Positions 21,664-34,289 of a stretch of DNA of 64,000 bases are shown piece after piece. Source of the stretch: Capniomyces stellatus (taxonomy: Eukaryota > Kickxellomycota > Harpellomycetes > Harpellales > Legeriomycetaceae); assembly GCA_001661515.1 (NCBI GenBank), contig LUVW01000015.1, positions 769,334 through 833,333 of the forward strand. Reading direction: 5' to 3'. Within the stretch, counting starts at the first letter, position 1, and each line of letters starts with the position of its first letter. The notes beneath the pieces are model-generated. The model had not been told where the DNA came from. It did no database searches and worked only from the letters and a program-made list of their open reading frames with translations. Made by a program: the position numbers and the translations under genes.

Positions 21664-22778
21664 ATGGTAATTATTTAAATACATATATATAAAGGAATAG
21701 GATTTCGAATCCGTAATTTGCTATGTATTTAAATATTAACTCTACGAGGCCAGAAACGAATAATGAAATCACTACGGATTCAAATACAAATACGAAGTTA
21801 CTACTGTACCAGCGTGTTAGCAAGGATATATCTATAGCTTTGTGTGTTGATGAATCCCTACGGCTGGAGAAAGTGTGTTTATGAGGATGTGTGTTGATGT
21901 TATGCTCTACCAAGTTGATTTATCACTACGATGATATGTTCCTTGGCTGTTTTGCTTAAAACTTTATATTTTTGATAAAGTTTGTAGCACTATTAATTCT
22001 TTGAGTGTGCACTATGAATACGACCCAAGAACTCTTGGTATTTTTATATTGTCAAAACCACCAGCTTTTTGATGAATATCGACACACATCATATCCCACA
22101 GATACGAATGTGTTTTTGGCTTCAATTCCTTGTCTTGCGCTTTATTTTATATTCTGTAATTCGATGCACATGGCTAACATTCAACTTGTTTTCTTTTCAA
22201 TAAAATTTTCCGTAGGCTAAAGTTAAAGTTGCAGATCTCCGCGAAAAATCAAAGGCTGAACTCCTTCAAACCGTCTCTTCCTTGAAAAAGGACTTGATGA
22301 ACCTTAAGGTTCAACAAGTTGCTGGATCCGCCTCATCAAGTGGTCTTAAATTGTAAGTTCTTGTCTACATACCTATGCAATCGGTTTGTACTGTGGCTGC
22401 TTGTGCTTTGCTGCTAAACACAAACCGTCATATTATATTCAAGCATTAATATTTGTACTTTAATACAGAATTCCTTAACTTTATACGTTTTTTAAATTTG
22501 AATTATTATTCTAACGACGATTGCTATTTATGTTATTAAACGACAACAGGAAGGAAATGCGCAGAAACATTGCCCGTGTTTTGACCGTCATGACCCAACA
22601 AGACCGCAAGAAGGCTCTTGAGGCTTCCAAGGGAAAGAAGACTCCTCTTGATTTGCGATTCAAGAGAACCCGTGCTATGCGTCGTGCTTTGACCACAGGT
22701 GAATCATCAAAATTGACTCTCCGTCAACAAAAGAAGCGCACTCACTTCTCCAGACGCCAATATGCCATCAAAGCATAA
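21664..22778 (+). CDS. RPL35: 60S ribosomal protein L35 (uL29), 122 aa
   Basis: Large-subunit ribosomal protein at the polypeptide exit tunnel. Exons 22216-22352 and 22550-22778 are clear: AKVKVADLREKSKAELL, then KEMRRNIARVLTVMTQQ, LDLRFKRTRAMRR and the end RRQYAIKA all match eukaryotic L35. Neither exon holds the initiator. Exon 2 starts right at the conserved Ala2 after a CGTAG acceptor, so the ATG must be on its own upstream exon. The best candidate is ATG at 21664-21666 directly followed by GTAATT, giving 369 nt in phase (122 aa, human 123). An ATG-only first exon is common in ribosomal protein genes. The 549-bp first intron is longer than others here, so the position of exon 1 is less sure than the rest. 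Confidence 0.9.
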
Positions 22779-23830
22779 ATATAATTAAATCAAATTTTCT
22801 AATCTAGTTTCTTTTGTATCTTTTGTGATTTAATCTAAATTAGATTATTGTTAATTATTTTTTTAATTTCGTGTTCTGATAAAAAAAATCTACAAAGTAT
22901 AGCTTTTGACTGATTGCAGCCCCTAGCTTTTTGCTGCTTTGATATGATATACACCACCGCTCCTTAAAGCTAGGTTTGGCACCACAAAAGCGTGAAGCGA
23001 GATTTTTGATCCTTTTATCGCTTCAGTTCCAAATAACGCGTTTCATCACAGCCCTTGCGTACCAAGACACCAGTTTGCTTTTGCTGGCCTGCTTGATTGT
23101 TTGTTTGTTTGTCTGTCAGTTTGTCAATGTCGGGATTGGGTGTACCTCTGGTCAATATGCATAATTGTTTTTCTTTAATGTTTACACTGCTTGGAATTTA
23201 CAACTAATAAATTACAAATTAGAGTAGCGTAGTGTACTTGAGTTTGATTGTTGTACATTATAACACACACACATACACACACACACACCCAAGTTCTGTT
23301 TAATAAACACACTTTTTTGTTTGCCTTTGGATTGAGGTCGTATACTTGTGCTCAGCTTTATGTTTGCTGCTTTTGGCTAGAATATGGAATATTATTGATC
23401 CCGAGAACTAATATCGTATACATAACAATGTTATATCCACTCGGAATTTTAGCTTTGCCCAAGCAAAGCTGTCCTGCATCATTTGTGCCATTGTTTAATT
23501 TACTGCAGGTTTGCTAGTTTTTATTTTTGATTTTGGTATTGCTTTTACTCTTATGTTAGACCACAAATTTAAACTAATGAGCAGATAATACAAAAAGTAA
23601 TGCGATTACTCTCCAAAACCAATGTTCACTACCAACTTGATTTGATGTTTTTGAAAATTCGCTATCCTCAAAGAGTAAATATAGCAAATATAAGTCGTAT
23701 TGAATATGGATCATATACACAAAATATATAAAGTCACCAATAAATGTACTTTGGTTAAACAGCTCTGTCATCAATCCAGTACACTTCAATTTACAACAAG
23801 AACTATCCATTTATTTCGCCAAAATTAGCG
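22779..23830. other. Intergenic region with a CA microsatellite
   Basis: About 1 kb, no credible gene. The CA repeat is listed separately. Confidence 0.45.
23262..23289 (+). repeat. CA dinucleotide microsatellite
   Basis: A run of CA units interrupted once by CATA. Confidence 0.9.
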
Positions 23831-25039
23831 ATGAGTATCGAAAGTAATAGCGAGTGCGGACACTCGAATAATGACGCAAAGCCCCGCAAAAAGAATGATC
23901 GAGCTGAATCTATCCGTTCCCAGCTAAGCACTCCAGTAATAAAGTTTAGACAGCCGTCGTTTGTTGAAGAGAGTAGCATTTCTTCAAACAGCTTCTATGA
24001 GTCAATTACCAACGCGTGTGGAGTTTGCATAGGATCAGTCAGCCAGGTAATCAACGAGTTTTGATTTCTTTTTGAACTTTGAACTATAAAGTCACATTGG
24101 TATACAAAATAACACTAGTCTAAAATTCTAACTTGCATTATACACTGGTAGATTCCCTGCTGCTTTTGTTTCCCAAAGGCTTACAGGACTGTAGACCAAG
24201 GTGAGGTTGGACTGGTGTCTAGGTTTGGGAAATATTACAAAACCGTAGGCCCAGGAACAGTTTATGTCAATCCATTATCTGAGACGCTAATGTTTGTAGA
24301 CACTAAAGTCCAGGCATCCATTGTTTTTGATATACTTGTGCTGACTAAAGATAGCTTTACTTTCCACTCAGACGTTGTAGTCTACTGGTATATTATCGAC
24401 CCATATGTTTCGCAGTTTGGGGTTGCGAATGTCAAGGAGAATATTTTACAAAGAGCCAAAGTATCTTCAATTTCCAAGCTTGGAGGCCATAACATCAATA
24501 ATTTAATTGAAGACCACGACTCAGTTTCGGTGGAGATAGCCAAGGATTTAGACTACTTTGCCAAAGGGTGGGGGGTAAAAATCAACTCTGTGAAAATAAA
24601 AAACATCAAACCCTTCGAGCAGCTACAGGAAATTCGGCCATCAACTGCAACGTTGAGACAAGAGGACTGGTCAGAAAATATTACTGCAAAGGCCAAGGCA
24701 GAGTCGGCTATACTAGTCAAAGAAGCAGAGAAAATGCTAAGACCGGTATCATATATTGAAACCGGTGATCATGAAGACAAATCGCTTTCAGTTGAAGACA
24801 TCAGCAATGACGAGTTGTATTCACAAGGTTTAGCTTCCAACGAGTCGGTCAGCCCAGATTTGCATTGGTTTGGTTACAGTCCAAGCAACAATATGGTTAT
24901 AAACAAAGATCGAAGCAAAAAGATAACGCAGGAAGACCCAGAAATATCTTATCCCGAGTATAAGAATATGTTGGGTGTAAACAAATCTGGCCTGGATTTG
25001 GCTATTTTAGAAAAAGTTGCCATTTTTGATAAACCATAA
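23831..25039 (+). CDS. Band-7/SPFH (stomatin-like) membrane protein, 358 aa
   Basis: Member of the stomatin/prohibitin superfamily, which forms oligomeric scaffolds at membrane microdomains. Two exons, 23831-24046 and 24179-25039 (1077 nt in phase). Exon 1 encodes a hydrophilic cytosolic N-terminus ending in a short Cys-containing stretch (NACGVCIGSVSQ) that may insert in or attach to the membrane. Exon 2 opens with AYRTVDQGEVGLVSRFGKYY, then VGPGTVYVNPLSE and VDTKVQASIVFD, which is typical of the fungal stomatin-like group (QGEVGLV..FG, G...VNP). The middle has the alpha/beta SPFH fold and an Ala/Lys/Glu-rich helix (AKAKAESAILVKEAEKM). The last 90 residues are acidic and variable. The splice at 24046 is a strong CAG-GTAATC. 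Confidence 0.85.
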
Positions 25040-25253
25040 TGTGGGTTCAATTCGAAACAACATTGAATCAGCTTTTTATTATTATTATACATATCTAGTT
25101 TTCGAAACTATTTTTCAAGCACAACTATATTTATAGTTTATTTAAATAAATAAAGAACAAAAAGACAAAAAAAAACGAAAGACTTAGATTACATTAAGGT
25201 GTTGGAATTATGAAAATATATAGTGGCATTTCTATACTAGTGTACTAGCCTTG

Positions 25254-25769
25254 CTACTTTTTTATTAGCGCATTGGGTTTAGGACAGTACATCCTTGTGC
25301 AACTGACAGTTCCTCGTGGCGAACACCAGCATCTGTTGCAAGTGTGGATAGGATGATTGAACACGGATTTTCCGTCATGGTCTTTGACGCATTTTCTATA
25401 TTCCTCAGTATTCGGCTCTTCTTGAGCTTTGATATCCTTTATTTCGACTGGTGGGATATCAGTTTCTAATGGCAGCACGTCTACTACTTCCTTCAAATTA
25501 TCATTTACCGAGTCTTCATTGCGTAGGAATTTGTTATTTCTCATTCCATTGACTAGGTCGCGCTTAATATCCCAAACAGTTTGTCCCACGCCCACATTTC
25601 CCACATTGCCCACGCTGCCTATGTTATTTGTATTTTGATCGCTTTTGATATCTTTAACTCCGTCCTTGTTAGTATCCCAAATAGTTTGTTTTTTGTCTAC
25701 AGCGTGTATAAGCGCAGCGTTCGCTGAAAGTAGGCATAACACGATGTTCACAGCAACACTTAGCTTCAT
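25254..25769 (-). CDS. Secreted pacifastin-like protease inhibitor, 171 aa
   Basis: Begins with a clear signal peptide (residues 1-18, ending SANA). The mature part has a duplicated TIWD/TVWD-type segment (residues 28-45 and 64-80), an acidic linker, and a C-terminal six-Cys domain at residues 127-162. Its pattern is C-x16-C-N-R-C-W-C-x3-G-x3-C-T-x3-C. The pacifastin light-chain consensus is C-x9-12-C-N-x-C-x-C-x2-3-G-x3-6-C-T-x3-C, so only the first spacing is long. In characterised pacifastins the P1 residue follows C-T; here it is Arg159 (CTRMYC), which would predict action on trypsin-like proteases. Intronless. Pacifastins are known chiefly from arthropods. Function is inferred from the Cys pattern alone. 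Confidence 0.65.
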   Translation of the reverse strand: MKLSVAVNIVLCLLSANAALIHAVDKKQTIWDTNKDGVKDIKSDQNTNNIGSVGNVGNVGVGQTVWDIKRDLVNGMRNNKFLRNEDSVNDNLKEVVDVLPLETDIPPVEIKDIKAQEEPNTEEYRKCVKDHDGKSVFNHPIHTCNRCWCSPRGTVSCTRMYCPKPNALIKK

Positions 25770-28016
25770 TTTTGTGTAGTCCTTTTGTTTTTTTACTTCT
25801 GCAGTTCTAGTAGAAAATAAATCGGTTACTCTAATATTATTGTGTTTAATTATACTTGTTTATTTTTGTAGCTGGGTTCAGTTATATTTGTTCTGTGAAA
25901 GCAAGCAGTATAGTTGAAGTAAGATGGATGCAGAACTTTGCTCTAGCAGCTAAAATATTTACGTTATTTATTTGCCGCTTTCCTAACTGTAACGCATAAT
26001 TCGCTTTTATTTTTTTACATAGTTATTTATAGTTATTTACTTGGGACTTGGCATTCGGGCTATGCTCTAGTAGTTCGACTTTTGTCCTTGTCTTCAATTC
26101 GTGGAGCCAGAATATTTTTACTTAATGTTGTTAGTTTACTATAGGGCAGACAAGTCTATTACCAAGAGCAACTTGTGGTTTTACAAAGCATTTATAATAC
26201 ATATTAATCTGGTTATCTAAGTTAAAACTTGAATATATTTTTAATTCGATAAGAATAGAGGATAAACCTGTAAAAATAATATGAAAAGTGATCAGCAAAA
26301 TTTCCCGTCTAGAGTCCTGTTTTGCATATTAAAGCAGGCCAGTTCTAGCTGTTTTATTCGTTAGATATATTGGTCCATTATACACCCAAATTAGAACTAG
26401 ATAAAACTCAATTATAAGTGCAGAATTTCTTCAGCTGAGTACTTTTGTTGTTGGATTCACTTTAGAGTGGTGTCAGATATTTGTGTTTTGGTTTTTATTT
26501 TATTTCTCTACCCACTATTCTTTTTATTTACTTTAAAAAAATAAAAATAAATGAATTTATTCTCTTAATTCAGATTCCAGCTAAATTCAAAATTTATTGT
26601 CATTTATTAATATTTTATTGAGTTGAAGTAAGCAACTAAACCCAAAGTCTAATTAGGTTAGCTAGTTCCCCAAACTCTTGAATTTCAAATGTATTATATG
26701 GGGTCCAATAAAAATATGCAGAAGAAAAAATTCACAAGAAAAAAAAAATGTTTCGGTATTAACCGGAATCTGTCACCAGCAAAGTAAATTGGCGGGAAAT
26801 TAATACTTTTTATCGGGTAGCCCATTCATGTCATCAAAAATGTTTAACTATTAGTTGGATTGGCTAGAGAAAAGAAAACATTTTTGTACTTTTTAAACAA
26901 AATATTGCCAAATAAAAGCCTGATTTTTAAAGCTGTTCTGTACGTTTTTGTAACAAGTGGTGGAATTTCAAATTGTTTAACAGTTTATTTTGCTTTATAT
27001 TCACTATTATCAAACGCTCAATTTCTCGTTTCTCAAAACGAATTTGGTTCTTTTTTTTTACTTTTCAAGTAAACCTAAGAGTGTTTTAAAGTGTTTTCTT
27101 ATAGCTTTAATATAAGAGCTGAGATTTCGAAAAAGATTAATTGCACTACTATGAACAAAATTAGGCTTATTGGATACCAGCGTAAAACTAGCAATAAACC
27201 ATATTGCGTTCAAACTGTCAGGTTGTTTGTCCAGTCATTAACCAAAACTACTGTTTTCATTTCTCGTGTATTTTCGATTGTTTATCCCCTAATTATTGTT
27301 TATACATTAGCCAGAATTGCAAAGGTTGAGTAACGCCAAAGTCTCAAATTTCTGCTCAAGTTCAAGAGTAAAGAGGGGGGAATCTTGTACAATACCAAAC
27401 ATATGTACAAAGAAAAAAGTGTTTAATACGCTATTGGCCATAAGCTTGGCCAATAAGTCAAAGTTTATGGAATTGAATTACAAATTCGAGGATCGATCGT
27501 TAGACTTCAATAAAAATAATCGATCGTTAATAGATATTAGTAGCCAAGTTTAGTATAATTGAGACTTAATTACATGTTTGAACTAACCTTCGTCTTGCGT
27601 TCTGTCGTAAAGATAGGCGATTTATAAAGGGCGTCAGTATACTTCAATATTCTAGATTGTCGATGATGTAATATCTAAAACAGAAATACTCACTGAGAAC
27701 TGCTCTAATATGTTGCAATTGGTGGTACCAAGGCCAACCAGTAGTGAATGTGAATATTTAACTAGTAAACAAAAACTCGACTAAATAGTAAACACCGAAC
27801 ACAGTATCTAGAAACAAAGCAGCAGAGGTAAAATCCCATATAAGGGTTAGGAGAAAAGTTATTTAGTTGTTCTGTTATTAATCGCTTTGACTGATATTTT
27901 TTTTAAATAACTTTTTTGTGCTATTGTTGGCTATTATAAAATAGGATTGATTATTTTCTCTATTTTTTTCCAATGAGTTTGTAAAGTAAGAGCCAGGAAC
28001 TATTAGAACGTATGAT
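25770..28016. other. Long intergenic region
   Basis: About 2.2 kb between the divergent pacifastin-like gene and SYG1. Small frames (26860-27072, 27317-27553) look random. A short direct repeat ATCGATCGTTA occurs twice at about 27490-27530. No gene supported. Confidence 0.45.
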
Positions 28017-28020
28017 ATGA
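28012..28020 (+). promoter_or_regulatory. Minimal upstream ORF overlapping the SYG1 start codon
   Basis: ATG ATA TGA at 28012-28020. The main ATG (28017-28019) lies within it in another frame, sharing bases with its TGA. It could support termination-reinitiation control, if this leader is transcribed. Confidence 0.4.
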
Positions 28021-31000
28021 AATTCGGCAAGTACATTGAATCAGAGGCTGTTCCGGAATGGCAGACCAAGTATCTAGACTATAAAGGTCTCAAAAAATGT
28101 CTGAAGCGAGTGACAATAGCCCAGAAGAACAAGCCTGACAGGGTGCCAATATTTCCATTGGGCCCAGAGCTTGGTTATGGGTTAAACAAAAGCAGCATTA
28201 ACAACAGCCAAAGCAAAAACAGGTATCGAAGCCCACAAAGCCAAAATAAAAACAAAGATACGCAGAAGCAAAAGCAGCAGCAAGAGCAAAGGCAGCAGCA
28301 GTTAAATCAAATTAAAGAAAGCAGTGATTTAAATTTTTTGAGAGTTACCCATGAAGACGGCAGTAAACAAGGAGTTGTTCCGATAAACGCCAAACTAAAA
28401 AATATTAAAGACGCCTCGCAAAACACATCACATTCATTACCTAGAAATTTTAAAGAAATTGGTAGTATTAAACAGTACCAAAGCCTTTTAAAGGACAGTA
28501 ATGTGATTTCCGAGGAACTGGGCGCAGCAGATTCTATTAATGAACCACATGTTTATTCACGTGACTTGGTTGGCGCAGACAAAAAAGGCTCCAGAAACAC
28601 CTTAACAGCTGAGAGTGAACCAAAAGCGCATAGGGAGACAGATCGAGATAGTATAGACATACCTAAAAATGTTTCGGGATTGGGTAATATTGACTCCGAA
28701 GTAGAAATATTTGGCGGACACAATGGAGAAGGCGAAGCAGCGGATAATGGTCTCGCCAACAAGACGTCGGGCCACGCAGAACAAGCACAACTTTACAGAG
28801 ACGGAACTCCAGAAGGAGGTATGCTTACCAGTTCAAACAATAAGGCGTCAGATTATGGTAGAGTGAGTAGCGTTGGTGCCAATCTGGGAAGAACAAATTC
28901 GATTCAATCGATCATAAACCGATTCCAGTTGGCACCTCCACAAAGTGAGTTTGATGACTTGAGATCAGGAGGGTCCTTTGTAGAAATCAGACGAATTTCG
29001 ACAAGATACCAACCCGAGCAGGTTATAAAGTCATACGCAAGTAGGGATATGTTTTATCGGGCCTTGGAGTTGAGAAGCAAGGAGGAGCAGGAGTTTTTTG
29101 AAAAGTGCGACGACGAGCTTTACAAAATCAATGAATTTTACAAAGAAAAGGAGGTCACATTTTTAAGCCGAATAGAGAGTATAAATAACCAGCTGAGGAT
29201 CTTTGACATGATAAAGCCAGACAACAGCAAAAAACTTGGAATTGGGAACACTGGAGATGTATCCAAAAGCGAAGGAGTTGTGGGGGGCTTAAAAAGCATA
29301 CTGGGTGCAGTTACAGGCAGGAAAAGATTGTCAAAATCAATAATATTAGAGGGAGACGTTGTTTCCGAGGCGCAAGTTGACATATCGACTATAAGAGCGC
29401 AGCAAAGATTGAAAAAAGCGACGCTGGAGGTACATAGGGGCATGGAAATGCTCAAAAACTATCGAATTTTGAACAACACCGGGATGATCAAAATTTTCAA
29501 AAAGTTCAAAAAGACTACAAACTGGAACAGCGGGGCAGTATACTATTTAAACCTACTAAACTCAAACTACTTTGAAAAATCAACCAAGCTCGACACAATG
29601 CTTAAAGACGTTGAGGAGCTATACAGAGTGAACTTTGCTAGTGGATCAGAACACAACGCTAAGACTGCTTTAAGAATGCCACTTGCATCCTACAATGTTC
29701 ACCGTGAAAGTATCTTCAAAAGTGGATTTAATGTAGGGATGGTGATACCACTGACTGCTAGTGTTATTATGCAAGCTGTTACCAAGGGCGATTGGGTAAA
29801 CAGATCTATTGTGATGCAGATATATGCGTCCATGATTCTAGTTTTGCTGTTCTTTGTTCTGTTTTCTGTCAACATGTTGTCGTGGTTTAAGGCTCGTATA
29901 AACTACAAGTTTATTTTTATGTTTGATCCTCGCGACAATCTTTCGCCATGGCAATTCTTCAAAATCTCATCCTCGCTGTATTTAATCTCTGTGCTTGTAC
30001 TAGAAGTCAATTTAGCTCTATCATTTGTCAAGTCCAACCACATAATCGCAATATCGTTGTTTGCTTTCAACCTGTTGTTTTTATTCCTGCCGTTTAACGT
30101 TTTTTACTGGTCTGCCAGAAAGTGGCTTCTAGTTTCGCTGGTAAGACTTTATGCTCAGAGTATATTCACGTTTTTCTACCAAGGAAAAAACTTCTTGTAG
30201 AAAGTATACCAGTATTTACTCCCTACTTTGGCTAAAAAGCACTGGATTTTTCTTCTTCTTTGTTTGATTAAACATCACTGGATTTTCTTACTTTCTTTGT
30301 CTAAACAGGGCTGATTTTCTTACTTTCTTTGTTTAAATAGATGCGATTGCTTTTACCAGGATTTAAAACTGTGGAGTTTCGCGACTTTTTTTTAGGGGGT
30401 ATTTTGTGCAGCTTAGGTTATAGCTTAAATATATTTTATTTACTGGACTGTGGCAACGGGCTTAGCTGGAATGGTGTTGGTGATAAATGCAGTCCTTCAG
30501 TATCATGGGTTGGAACATCGATTGCATGTATTCCGTTTTTCATCCGGTCTGTCCAGTGTCTACGGCGTTACTTTGACTTAAAACACTTCTTCCCTTATGT
30601 AGCTAATTCAATTAAATATGCTCTTGGTATCTGCGTCATTTGGATATCTTATCATGTTAGAGTTGGATCAATTCAGCCACACACCACCTTGTACACTTTT
30701 GCTATTCTCGTCAATGTCATCTCAACCATCTACTCGAGCTATTGGGATCTTATTATGGATTGGGGCTTTTTCGAGGCTGATGCCAAGCACTTGATGCTTC
30801 GTAAAGAGCTAAGATACAGGTGGATCCCGGTTTACTACTTTGCTATTTTCTCCGATCCAATTTTGCGATTTGGTTGGGTTTTTGCTTTTATTGGCGAAAT
30901 CACGATCCATGGCGTCAGGATTCCAAGCTCTGTGCTAGGATTTGTTCTGGCTTTAGTTGAGATTTTACGCAGGTATCAATGGTGCTTTTACCGTCTTGAA

Positions 31001-31120
31001 AATGAGCAGGTTAACAATTGTGGACAGTTCAGAGCCACTTTGGACATCCCCCTGCCATTTGCTGTAAGTTCAAGGTCTAATGACAAAGTTCCTCCTGAAA
31101 ATCTAGATCTAGAGTCTTAG
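28017..31120 (+). CDS. SYG1: SPX-EXS phosphate signalling/export protein, SYG1/XPR1 type, 967 aa
   Basis: Membrane protein of the Syg1/XPR1 family, which senses inositol pyrophosphates through SPX and exports phosphate. Two exons, 28017-30140 and 30341-31120, with a GTAAGA...AATAG intron. The SPX domain opens at residue 1 (MKFGKYIESEAVPEWQTKYL, YKGLKKCLK) and closes near residue 510 with the basic helix KIFKKFKKTT. Between them is a hydrophilic low-complexity insert of roughly 270 residues (residues about 65-330). Membrane segments follow from NVGMVIPLTASV, and exon 2 carries the EXS domain (VEFRDFFLGGILCSL, YSSYWDLIMDWG, RRYQWCFYRLENEQ). Length compares with 902 aa in yeast. The start codon is overlapped by a two-codon upstream frame (28012-28020, ATGATATGA). 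Confidence 0.92.
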
Positions 31121-31769
31121 TATTTAGTCATTTCAGTTCTGACCCATTGCCATTTTGTTTTGCTGGCTCTCTGACTCGCTGGTCTATGTTTTTATTTCTC
31201 TAATCAGTACTGATTTTTTGTTTACTTTGGTTTTTTTTTTACTTTTCTACCTTGGTGTATCTCCTCTACTCTTTTCTCAATATTTAACACCCCATAGTTC
31301 AAACCTAATCTCTTTAATAAATGTACTTTTTCATGTTTTTTTTTTCTAGCGTTTTTTATTGTGCACAACACGCTTGTTCATTAGCACCAAACAGTCACCG
31401 GGCATATTTAGCGGGGGTTTATTTTTGATAAGAGATAGTGGTATATATGCAATTGCCAGGTTTTTTTTCAGTCCGATCTATTTATGATTTTTGATTGTGC
31501 TATGGATCATAAAGTAAAGTCAGTTGAATACTAGAGAAATTTGGTTTCATTAGAAAGAACCCAATGTTAGGAATTGGTGTATTAATTTATAGTTTTTATT
31601 AGTGGAGGTAAAGGAAGAGTAAACAGTAAGAAAATCAAGTGAATAACTTCAAGCTTTAATCAATAAATGGGAATGTATCATCTGATTAAAAGTTGGTAAA
31701 CAGAGCTGATAAATATCAGGAGGCATGTTGTGTTTGTATGTTTTAATAGACCGGGAATGTACAATCTAG
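31121..31769. other. Intergenic region between converging genes
   Basis: Lies between SYG1 (+) and uroporphyrinogen decarboxylase (-). T-tract rich, nothing else supported. Confidence 0.4.
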
Positions 31770-33114
31770 CTAGTTTTTGCTATGTTTATGAACAGATTCT
31801 AAAAACACCTTCAAGTGAGCTGGGTCATGCGATGGCATCATTCCATGACCAAGGTTAGCAATGTGACCCCTGGGGCCAAACTTTCTGCACATAATTTCCA
31901 CCCTTTTGTCAATCGTTTCTGGCTCTGCAAATAGCAAAGTTGGGTCAAGATTGCCTTGGAGGATCAAAGGCTTACCAATCGACTTCATCTTTTCTTCCAG
32001 TCCTTTTCTCACATTTTCAGGATCCAAAGTCCAGTCCAATGAAAACCCTGTAAATTTGGTTTCAAGAGCAAGAGTCTTGATCTCAGTTGAGTGGACACCC
32101 TTTGCAAAAACCAATATTGGGATTTCGGGGTAGCATTCTTGTAACTCGGCAGCGATTTTCTTCAAATATGGGAAACTGAACTCCATAAAGTCCTCAGGAG
32201 AAAGTTCGCCTCCCCACGAATCAAATACCTGCAACATCTGTGCACCAGCTCTAACTTGACCCTTTAAAAAGGCGATAGATACATCAGTTATGCGTCCCAA
32301 TAGCTCATGGGCAGCTTTTGGATGCCTCCATAACCACTTTTTTGCATGTTCAAGAGTCTTGCTGCCTCCCCCTTCAATCATGTACGCCATCAATGTCCAA
32401 GGTGCCCCAATAAACCCAAACAGCGGAGCTTGCCCATCAAGAAGTGTGCGAGTCAACGTAATCGCATCGTAAACATACCCCAACTCACTATCAACACTAA
32501 AACCCGGACTTAAATCCGTCAATCTTTGCATATCAGCTGGTGATCCCAAAGGATTAGGGAAATGAGGACCTTTTCCTTTAACCATCAAGACCTCGAGTCC
32601 CATTGCTTGAGGAATAACAAGAATGTCACAGAAAATAATGGATGCATCAAGAAGCCCCGCATATCTTCTCATAGGCTGAATCGTAACCTCTGCTGCCAAC
32701 TCTGGTGTTCGACAAACCTTAAAAAACTCGTTTTCTGCTCTCATTTCCCTGAACTCTATTATATCCCACATCAATATTCAAAATCATAAATGTATATTTT
32801 TATTGTTGTCAGTCCAAGCCTTTCATTTCAATGTCGGTGATTGCAACATCAATCAGTCATTCGACTAAAATTAGCACTGAATACCAAATTGAAAGGAAGG
32901 GAAAGAAAACACAAATGAAAGGTTTAAAGTATAAAAAATATATGCTTCATTGTAAAAAAAAATAAACGGGTGTAAAAAGTCGAGCATGAAACTTACCAGG
33001 AAGATAACGACCAGCTTGTCTCATACACCACACTGGGGCTCTCTCTGTTTGTTCGCCTTTTAACACCCTCAGCATTAGATCATTTTTTAGTTTTGGAAAT
33101 TCTATTGACGTCAT
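31770..33114 (-). CDS. HEM12: Uroporphyrinogen decarboxylase, 367 aa
   Basis: Haem pathway enzyme converting uroporphyrinogen III to coproporphyrinogen III in the cytosol. Two exons, 33114-32997 and 32755-31770 (1104 nt in phase, 367 aa, same as the human enzyme). The signature [19 protein letters not shown] is formed across the intron and includes the substrate-binding Arg residues. [15 protein letters not shown] holds the catalytic Asp, and [19 protein letters not shown] and the NLGHGM segment near the end are all in place. The start is ATG at 33114 ([12 protein letters not shown]); in-frame codons upstream have no ATG. The intron is 241 bp. Confidence 0.96.
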
Positions 33115-34289
33115 TTCTAATTTGTTATTCAAGCTACAGGATAATGTTTAAAAAGAATGGTAAATTATGTTTCAAACAAGGTTCAAAAGATGTTTGATTA
33201 TTTTTACCGGTTTATTTGTTCTTTTATGCTTTATTTTAACTTGGGATTTTTCAGCTCTTTTTATCTTTCAACTCAATTACTAATTTTTACTCTTTTTCTT
33301 CATAAAAATTAAAGTTGGCTATTTAATTCAATAAAAAAAGGTTTAAGTTTGTTCACATTTGATTTAATTTGATTAAATTGGGATTTAATACGAAACTGTA
33401 GTTGATTTTGCCATTAATTCTTACTCACTTTATTCGTCTTGAACTTGAAACAATCCACAACTATCCTGGTGGTGACAAAAGCAATATCAATGAACTGACT
33501 TGTGGTTAACCAATACTTTCTGAACTATACTGAACATTTATGTTTGAGTTGTTTCTTTTCAAAGCTATACTATCTTTTATTTTCTTCAAGCTTGTACACC
33601 AATAACACCAAGGTGCTATCACACAATACAAGAGTATGAAACATTGTAATGTACCAGAAAAATTGAGATATACCAGTATACTATGACATACTTGCAAGCT
33701 TGTATCCGCCAGCGTCTGTGGTATTTGTAACTACACGCTATTTTGGAAATTTTGATATTGCAAAACTGTGATGTTGAGTCATTTGCTGCTGAATTAAATT
33801 GGTATCTGCATTAATATATAAGTGTTCCTTGGTTTATTGCCTGGCCTTGCTGTCCAGGATAGAATTGATATACACTTTTCAATGCTTGGGATGGTATTTT
33901 TTTTTGGTGACAAGCTCGTATTGATCTCAAGTCAAAAACAATCGGTTTCAATTCGATTCCGTTTTAAAAAATTATACTCGAACCTGAATCGCGCCAATGA
34001 AATAGTTACAAACGGCACGGATTTCAAAGTTTGGATATTCAAAAACCAAATTTTTGAGAAAAAAAAAGACTAGCGGTGTTAATCTGCGTTTATTTATTGT
34101 TTTAAACTCCAAATTGAAATCACAACACATTTTAGAATCAATTTCTGAATCCAAATTTACCATTTATACTCAAAATTCTAAAGGAATAAGTGAGACCGCC
34201 AAACAATTGTATTTCTGTTATAGCAAGAAGGACTGAGGAACAAGCAGGAAATTCAAGTATATCGTTGTTTTGGTTACGAGATTTGGAGT
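33115..34289. other. Divergent intergenic region
   Basis: Shared 5' region of uroporphyrinogen decarboxylase (-) and GatB (+). Small frames only, no feature supported. Confidence 0.4.
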
